DNA of 9,707 nt from Candidatus Methanomethylophilus sp. UBA78 (GTDB taxonomy: Archaea > Thermoplasmatota > Thermoplasmata > Methanomassiliicoccales > Methanomethylophilaceae), in the NCBI GenBank assembly GCA_002503545.1, contig DARY01000026.1, positions 1-9,707 of the forward strand, in the 5' to 3' direction. Shown here piece by piece: positions 5,297 to 9,707 of the stretch (the first letter of the stretch is position 1; each line of letters begins with the position of its first letter). Below the pieces are notes generated by a model. The model was not told the DNA's origin. It did no database searches and saw only the letters and a program-made list of their open reading frames with translations. The translations under genes and the position numbers were made by a program.

Positions 5297-6172
5297 ATGA
5301 ACGGCCCGAAAATCGTTTCGGAGTTACTCGTACTGGCCATCGTGGTAGGCTGCTGCTATGGCGTATTCACGACCGCCATACCCACCGAGTACCCGCCCGT
5401 GGATGTGAAAGCCGACGAGAGCACGAACAACACCGTCGCATACGAAGGCATGGACCTGACCATATCGACCCAGAAATTCATAATAGACTCGAAGATGCCG
5501 TCGGACATCACCGACGTGTACATCGAACTGTCCCTCGATGCGGGCGGCCAGAAGTACCATCTCGGGACCATAGACATCGGGACCATACCGGCCAAGACCG
5601 TGATAACGACGGAATCCGCCACCCTGAAGGTTCCCGCCTATGTGGTGCTCGCCAGCCTGGCCGCCAACTCCTCGGGGGAGGAGATCAAGACCCCCGTACT
5701 GGCCAAACTCCACTTCTCCTATCTGAAGTTCCAGGAGGAGAACATCATCGACCTGGGCCTGAATCTCAGGGTGGATATGGGCTTCGAAGGCGGCGTCTCC
5801 GTTGAGCAGACCGGCAACACCGCGACGATGAAACTCGATGTGCCAGCAGGTTCCTTCACAGAGGATATAGTGAAGGTCGCCAAAGACGTCTGCGACACCG
5901 ATGGGAAATGCTCCATCGGCATAGAGGGCCTGAGCGACGTGGGTTTCGAACTCTACATATCCGGAGACGGCAGGAACGTGACCTTCACGGCCAGCGGAAC
6001 CGACGGTACGGCGTACGAGGAGATGTCGTCCTTCTTCAAGGAGCACTTCGAGGACAACGACACCCTCACCCTCAACTACAGCGGGGGTTCATCCGGAACA
6101 TGCACGGTGACGAAGGAGCAGGCCGAATCCTTCGCGAAGATGGTCGAGGCATTCTACGGAGGGAGCGCATGA
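5297..6172 (+). CDS. Membrane-anchored or secreted extracytoplasmic protein, unknown function
   Basis: 291-residue protein that I cannot assign to a characterised family. A hydrophobic helix at about residues 8-28 (SELLVLAIVVGCCYGVFTTA) acts as signal or anchor, and there is no other clear membrane segment. Residues about 30-165 alternate hydrophobic and polar residues in a beta-rich pattern (MDLTISTQKFIID, DVYIELSLDAGG, KLHFSYLKFQEENIIDLGLN), loosely like the LEA14/WHy-type beta domains of archaeal surface proteins. The second half (about 175-275) is another alpha/beta region with two cysteines in DVCDTDGKCS. The extracytoplasmic part is acidic, as expected for an exported protein. The next gene overlaps by 4 nt (ATGA), so the two products probably act together at the membrane. 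Confidence 0.7.
   Translation: MNGPKIVSELLVLAIVVGCCYGVFTTAIPTEYPPVDVKADESTNNTVAYEGMDLTISTQKFIIDSKMPSDITDVYIELSLDAGGQKYHLGTIDIGTIPAKTVITTESATLKVPAYVVLASLAANSSGEEIKTPVLAKLHFSYLKFQEENIIDLGLNLRVDMGFEGGVSVEQTGNTATMKLDVPAGSFTEDIVKVAKDVCDTDGKCSIGIEGLSDVGFELYISGDGRNVTFTASGTDGTAYEEMSSFFKEHFEDNDTLTLNYSGGSSGTCTVTKEQAESFAKMVEAFYGGSA
6159..6164 (+). promoter_or_regulatory. Ribosome binding site of the four-helix membrane protein
   Basis: GGAGGG lies 4 nt before the ATG at 6169, inside the end of the upstream gene. It fixes the start that overlaps the upstream stop codon. Confidence 0.7.
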
Positions 6173-6735
6173 CCTCCGAGGACGCCGTCAAGATCCTGAA
6201 GAAGAACGATGCACCCTACCTGAACAGCAAGGCGAGGGTGACGAAGAAGGTCATCTTCTCGCTGTTGGAGTACGTCATCATCGTGATACTGGTCCTCATG
6301 ATGGCCTCGTACATGGAATCGGGGAAGATCGGGAACCCGCTCGACATGAGCGACTCCATGCGGGAGATGCTCAGTCCCGGGGGATTCGTGTTCAACACCC
6401 TGGTCTCCTACCTGCCCATCCTCATACTCGCGAACATCGGCAACTACTTCGGCTCCGGGAGCGGGGGGAAGCTGGCGATAGGGATACTGAGGTGCATCGC
6501 GATCGCCCTGTGGCTCACGCTGCTCCTGGACTCCGCCGCCACCAGCATCGAGATACCCAGCATAGCCGAGAACCAGGGTCTCGAGAGCATAGAGATCGGA
6601 GTGAAGGGTCTTGCCAGGTTCGCCCTGTTCGTGACCCTGGTGTGCGTCATCGTGCCCATCGGGGAGTTCATAGGGGCCCGCAAGAAGCACCGGGCGGCGG
6701 TCGAGAGGAAGAATAGCGACTACAAGGACATCTGA
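6169..6735 (+). CDS. Four-helix integral membrane protein, unknown function
   Basis: 188-residue protein with about four predicted membrane helices: near residues 30-50 (IFSLLEYVIIVILVLMMASY), 72-94 (FVFNTLVSYLPILILANIG), 100-124 (KLAIGILRCIAIALWLTLLL) and 148-172 (ARFALFVTLVCVIVPIGEF). The N-terminus is soluble and basic (KILKKNDAPYLNSKARVTKK) and the C-terminus is also basic (RKKHRAAVERK), so both ends are probably cytoplasmic. No family is recognised. The gene overlaps the exported protein upstream by ATGA and has a strong GGAGGG site, so it is translationally coupled to it. Its stop is 1 nt from the stop of the convergent dihydropteroate synthase gene. Confidence 0.75.
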   Translation: MTSEDAVKILKKNDAPYLNSKARVTKKVIFSLLEYVIIVILVLMMASYMESGKIGNPLDMSDSMREMLSPGGFVFNTLVSYLPILILANIGNYFGSGSGGKLAIGILRCIAIALWLTLLLDSAATSIEIPSIAENQGLESIEIGVKGLARFALFVTLVCVIVPIGEFIGARKKHRAAVERKNSDYKDI

Positions 6736-6736
6736 T

Positions 6737-7534
6737 TCACGACAGGCGGCGTATCACGCGCGCCACATCGTGGACCCTCAGGACGTCGGCCCCGCTGGAG
6801 TCTGCCATCGCGCAGGCTTCGGCGGTGGCGTCGTCCGCATCCAATCCGGGGAACTTCGCCGAGAGGAACCTCTTCCTGGACGGACCTATCAGGACGGGAT
6901 ACCTCCCGCCGAAGGAGAAGTAGGAGCTGTTGCGGAGGATCTCCATGCTCTGGCCGGGAGTGGTCCCGAACCCTATGCCGGGATCGACGATCAGGTTGTC
7001 GTCCCTGACCCCGGCCTCATGTGCCAGATCTATCCTTTTCATTATGAAGTCCCCTGCATAGGCGAGTATGTCCTCCCCTATGAAATCGCTCTTGAACGTC
7101 TTGGAGCTCCCGTAGGAGCTCATGACGACCAGGGGGACGTCGAGACGGGCGGCCGTGGAGGCCATATCGGGGTCCTAAAGCCCCCATACGTCGTTTATGA
7201 TGGATGCCCCGGCGCCGACCGCCGCCTCCGCGACGGAGGCCTTGTACGTGTCGACCGACACCGGTACGGAAAGCGAGGGCATTATCTCCTTCAGAACGGG
7301 GATGAGCCTGCGCATCTCCTCGTCGCACGGGACGCAGTCGGCCCCGGGACGAGTGGACTCGGCGCCGACGTCGATGATGTCGGCTCCCGCCTCCACCATC
7401 TCGCACACATGTGCCAGAGCCCGGTCGGGGGAGTTCCAGAGCCCCCCGTCCGAGAAGGAGTCGGGAGTGACGTTCAGTATGCCCATTATGAAGGGGCGGG
7501 ACCTCCCGCCCCTCCTGAGGTCGGACGCCCTCAT
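6737..7534 (-). CDS. folP: Dihydropteroate synthase with in-frame TAG (candidate pyrrolysine)
   Basis: Dihydropteroate synthase joins p-aminobenzoate to 6-hydroxymethyl-dihydropterin diphosphate in folate-type pterin synthesis. The frame from ATG 7534 to TGA 6737 is 265 residues, a normal length, with one internal TAG at codon 120 (7177-7175). Before it: MGILNVTPDSFSDGG (17-31), DVGAESTRPGA (55-65), SVDTYKA and IINDVWGL (112-119). After it, in the same frame: DPDMA, PLVVMSSYG, DPGIGFGTT, GPSRKRF and the C-terminal RVHDVARVI. Both sides are needed for one barrel, and no other disruption is seen. In a pyrrolysine-using archaeon the TAG can be decoded as Pyl; alternatives are a recent nonsense mutation, natural suppression or a sequence error. 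The usual M-H-x-x-G is M-S-S-Y-G here. The ATG overlaps the upstream iron-sulfur gene stop as ATGA. Confidence 0.85.
7165..7188 (-). repeat. Inverted repeat placing the folP UAG in a hairpin loop
   Basis: In the folP mRNA, UAU.GGGG and CCCC.AUA can pair as four G-C pairs, one G-G mismatch and three A-U pairs, around the 8-nt loop CUUUAGGA. The internal UAG lies in that loop. The stem is short, so this may be chance in GC-rich coding DNA. Confidence 0.4.
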
Positions 7535-8646
7535 TGCAGATGCGCATCCACCAGTTCGACGAGGTCGACGACCTTGATGTCCTTGCCCTTGGCCTGCGCA
7601 CCCAGGTTGGTGACGCAGAACGGGCAGGTGGTTATGATGATATCGGCGAAATCGGCCTCGGCTACACGGGTGTCGGCGATCCTCGCCGCCTCCTCGGGAT
7701 AGGCCGCGCGCACTCCTCCGCCGCCTCCGCAGCAGTGGCTGAACTGCCTGTTGAAGGCCATCTCCTTGAACTTGACCCCCGGGAACTGGGCGATGACCTG
7801 TCTCGGCGCATCGTATACGCCGCAGTGCCTTCCGAGGTGGCACGGGTCGTGGTAGGTCACCGTTACATCCCCGAGGGGCGTGAGGTTGAGCTTCTGCTTG
7901 GCCAGGAACTCGGTCATGTGGAGGACCTCGAAGGGTACCTCCACGTACTTGGGGTACTCCATCTTGAACATCCTGTAGCAGCCGGCGCAGGAGAGGACGA
8001 GGGTCTTCACGCCGAGCGCCTTGATGGACTCGACGTTCCTCTTGTAGATCTCCACGCGGTCCTTCTCGGACCAGCCGACCCTGCTCATGACGGACCCGCA
8101 GCAGATCTCGTCGAGGGTGGTGAAGTCCACGCCGAGCTTCTTGAGTATCGAGAGGGTGGACCTGGCCGTCTCCACCGTCCTGTAGGTGGCGGTGCATCCG
8201 GCGAAGTAGGCGACGGGTGCGCTGTGCGGCTCGTAGCCCCACTCCCTCATGACCTCGGACACGGGCTTCTTCTCCGCGAACGGGTTGTGGTACTCGAGGA
8301 TGTTCTCGCACATGGTCTTGTGCTTGGGCAGGATGTGGCCGTTGGCCACCAGGTCGGCCCTGCAGAGCTCGATGATGTCCACGATCTCGACCTTGGAGGG
8401 GCATCTCCTGACGCAGTCCGCGCAGGTGGTGCAGGTGTACATCGACTTGACGACGGACTCGTCGGGCTCCAGCTGGCCCACGGACAGTCCGTAGGTCAGG
8501 ACTATGCGCCCTCTGGAGAGGTCGGTGTCCCAGTTTATAGCCTTGAAAGAGGGGCATACGCTCTTGCAGAAGCCGCACATCGTACAGGTGGAGAGGGCCT
8601 CCCTGACCTTCTCAATGTTCTCGGAAGTAAATACCGTTTCACTCAT
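7531..8646 (-). CDS. HdrD/GlcF-like iron-sulfur oxidoreductase subunit with two CCG domains
   Basis: 371-residue electron-transfer protein. The N-terminal half has two 4Fe-4S ferredoxin-type motifs: C21-x2-C24-x2-C27-x3-C31 and C72-x2-C75-x2-C78-x3-C82. Two cysteine-rich CCG domains follow. The first uses C151, C182-C183-G and C220-x2-C223; the second uses C269, C305-C306-G and C341-x2-C344. Both sets are complete, as needed for the noncubane clusters of heterodisulfide reductase HdrD/HdrB. The same architecture occurs in GlcF and related subunits paired with FAD-linked oxidases, and sequence alone does not separate these roles. No transmembrane segment is present, so it is cytoplasmic or peripheral. 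It lies between a LarA-like gene and folP; pairing with LarA suggests 2-hydroxyacid metabolism more than methanogenic CoM-S-S-CoB reduction. An AAGGAGG site lies 7 nt before the ATG. Confidence 0.85.
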   Translation of the reverse strand: MSETVFTSENIEKVREALSTCTMCGFCKSVCPSFKAINWDTDLSRGRIVLTYGLSVGQLEPDESVVKSMYTCTTCADCVRRCPSKVEIVDIIELCRADLVANGHILPKHKTMCENILEYHNPFAEKKPVSEVMREWGYEPHSAPVAYFAGCTATYRTVETARSTLSILKKLGVDFTTLDEICCGSVMSRVGWSEKDRVEIYKRNVESIKALGVKTLVLSCAGCYRMFKMEYPKYVEVPFEVLHMTEFLAKQKLNLTPLGDVTVTYHDPCHLGRHCGVYDAPRQVIAQFPGVKFKEMAFNRQFSHCCGGGGGVRAAYPEEAARIADTRVAEADFADIIITTCPFCVTNLGAQAKGKDIKVVDLVELVDAHLQ

Positions 8647-8648
8647 CT

Positions 8649-9707
8649 TCATTCCTCCTTGGGGCGGGGTATGGTCACGCTGCCGTCGGCCAGGACCATC
8701 ACCCTGGCGTCCGGTCTGGCCGCGAGGGCGTCCTTCAGGGCCTCGGCCACGGTCTTCTTGGGGGTCATGTTGGCGCTCTCGATTATGGAGTCGTCGAGGT
8801 CCGTGACCGCCCATATGTCGGCCCACGTCGCGATCTCCGCCATCTTGGCGGCCTTGTGGTAGCCGAGCTTGTAGCCCTTCTTTATGTTCTCGATGACGAC
8901 GCTCGGGTCCTTGGAGGTGGAGAGCTGCTTGAGGAAGCTGTCGTGTCCGATGCCCTCCCTGCACTTCGAGACCATCACGATTATGCCGCCCTTCTTCAGC
9001 GCCCACTTCCCGTTGTCGAGCGCCTTCTGGGACTGGTAGAGGTCCACATCCATCGGGTAGGGCGCGACGGATATGACGACGTCCGCCTTCTCGGGGACGG
9101 GGACGATGAACACCTCCTCCCCCCACTTGACGGCCTGCTCGAAGGCGGGGTTGAGCTCGCCCGAGGCCACCTTGTACAGGTTCTGGTGGCGGTCCATCAC
9201 GATCTGGATGGAGAAGATCTTCTTCCCCTTGACGACCTCGAGGGCATCCATCATGTCCTCGTGGACCGGGTTCCCCTCGAGCGCGAGGGCCTGCGCCTCC
9301 ATCCCCACGGCCATCCTGTGGTTCGTCTCGATGGTGGCGAAGGATGCGACTCCGGGCAGGAAGGACTTCCTCCCCCCGGTCCATCCGGCGAAGTAGTGGG
9401 GCTCGACGGAGGTGATTATGACCAGCCTGTCCGCGTCGACGGCGATCTTGTTGACCTCCATGGGGGTGCCGTTCTTGGAGGTCCCCAGGTTCACGCACTC
9501 AGACTGCTTGGCGTCGTGGACGATTATCCTGTCCCTGAGTCCCTCGAGGTGGGCACCGAAGATGTTCCTGTACTCCTCCTCGGTCGGAGCCCTGTGGGTA
9601 CCGGTGGCGATGAGGTACCTGGCGACACGGAGGTCCATCCTCTTGGAGAGGGCGTCCAGCACCTTCGCGGTGGGGGTGGGGCGGGTTCCGTCGTTGACGA
9701 TGAAGAC
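8649..9707 (-). CDS. LarA-like nickel-pincer racemase/epimerase (partial, 5' end beyond the window)
   Basis: Member of the lactate racemase LarA family (DUF2088), which uses a nickel pincer nucleotide cofactor on 2-hydroxyacids. The 352 visible residues open with VFIVNDGTRPTPTAKVLDAL, the N-terminal D-x-T-R-P motif region. About 70 residues are missing, compared with roughly 420-430 in the family. GTHRAPTEEEY carries the first catalytic His. EPHYFAGWTGGRKSFLPG carries a second His and, 10 residues on, the Lys that tethers the cofactor; a further His follows 16 residues later in ETNH. These spacings equal His174, Lys184 and His200 of Lactobacillus plantarum LarA, so the site looks intact. The substrate is unknown, as many homologues act on other hydroxyacids. 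No LarB/C/E cofactor genes are in view. It is upstream of the HdrD-like gene, whose ATG lies 2 nt after this stop. Confidence 0.85.
   Translation of the reverse strand, partial: VFIVNDGTRPTPTAKVLDALSKRMDLRVARYLIATGTHRAPTEEEYRNIFGAHLEGLRDRIIVHDAKQSECVNLGTSKNGTPMEVNKIAVDADRLVIITSVEPHYFAGWTGGRKSFLPGVASFATIETNHRMAVGMEAQALALEGNPVHEDMMDALEVVKGKKIFSIQIVMDRHQNLYKVASGELNPAFEQAVKWGEEVFIVPVPEKADVVISVAPYPMDVDLYQSQKALDNGKWALKKGGIIVMVSKCREGIGHDSFLKQLSTSKDPSVVIENIKKGYKLGYHKAAKMAEIATWADIWAVTDLDDSIIESANMTPKKTVAEALKDALAARPDARVMVLADGSVTIPRPKEE
8654..8660 (-). promoter_or_regulatory. Ribosome binding site of the HdrD-like gene
   Basis: AAGGAGG on the minus strand is embedded in the last codons of the LarA-like gene, 7 nt before the ATG at 8646. 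It indicates efficient translation and a polycistronic LarA-HdrD-FolP message. Confidence 0.75.

Noticed and set aside
6737..7165. The 142-codon frame from an internal ATG as a separate gene downstream of a truncated folP
   Set aside because: It is in the same frame as the upstream folP half, four codons after the TAG, has no Shine-Dalgarno and contains only the C-terminal half of one DHPS barrel.
7160..7190. Frameshift in folP
   Set aside because: Motifs on both sides of the TAG read in one frame with no gain or loss of bases, so the only disruption is the TAG itself.
6770..7702. 310-codon plus-strand open frame over folP
   Set aside because: It is antisense to the clear DHPS motifs and lacks a ribosome binding site or recognisable domain.
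7534..8862. 442-codon plus-strand open frame over the HdrD-like gene
   Set aside because: It is the shadow of a gene with complete iron-sulfur cysteine motifs on the minus strand; its own translation has no domain and an implausible composition.
1..9707. CRISPR array, insertion sequence or direct repeats
   Set aside because: No regularly spaced repeats, transposase or terminal inverted repeats were seen on reading the window.

Overview
This 9.7 kb window is archaeal. It carries the archaeal/eukaryotic-type ribosomal order eL18 - uL13 - uS9, TATA boxes placed for leaderless transcripts, Shine-Dalgarno sites of the GGTGA/GGAGG type inside operons, a DUF2116-like small zinc protein and a 6-phospho-3-hexuloisomerase. 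The DNA is GC-rich and all 14 gene ends visible use TGA. One gene, dihydropteroate synthase, has a single in-frame TAG in an otherwise intact reading frame. Together these suggest a pyrrolysine-using methanogen of the Methanomassiliicoccales (Thermoplasmata). That assignment is an inference from gene content, not a database match.

Layout. Positions 1-1129 (minus) hold the ribosomal operon eL18, uL13 and uS9; uS9 runs off the left edge. A divergent intergenic region (1130-1309) has a promoter for each side plus two GC-rich inverted repeats. Positions 1310-1816 (plus) encode a small FMN nitroreductase followed by a hairpin. Positions 1935-3643 (plus) are a two-gene unit: an endonuclease IV-like TIM barrel with eroded metal ligands, and 6-phospho-3-hexuloisomerase (TTG start).

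Positions 3644-5003 (minus) form a compact three-gene cassette, E1/ThiF-like protein -> ubiquitin-like beta-grasp protein -> JAB/MPN-domain protein, with overlapping genes. The JAB protein lacks both JAMM histidines, the E1-like protein lacks a usual catalytic Asp, and the ubiquitin-like protein lacks a terminal Gly-Gly. Its promoter appears to be one palindromic TATA box (TTTTAAAA) shared with the divergent zinc-ribbon membrane protein at 5057. Next come a secreted or membrane-anchored protein and a four-helix membrane protein (5297-6735, plus).

Positions 6737-9707 (minus) are an operon in the order LarA-like nickel-pincer racemase (5' end outside the window) -> HdrD/GlcF-like two-CCG iron-sulfur protein -> dihydropteroate synthase with the in-frame TAG at codon 120.

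The two most notable points are the candidate pyrrolysine-containing (or UAG-readthrough) dihydropteroate synthase and the degenerate E1/UBL/MPN cassette behind a bidirectional leaderless promoter. There is no gene-free stretch over 300 bases, and no tRNA, rRNA, CRISPR array or insertion sequence was seen.
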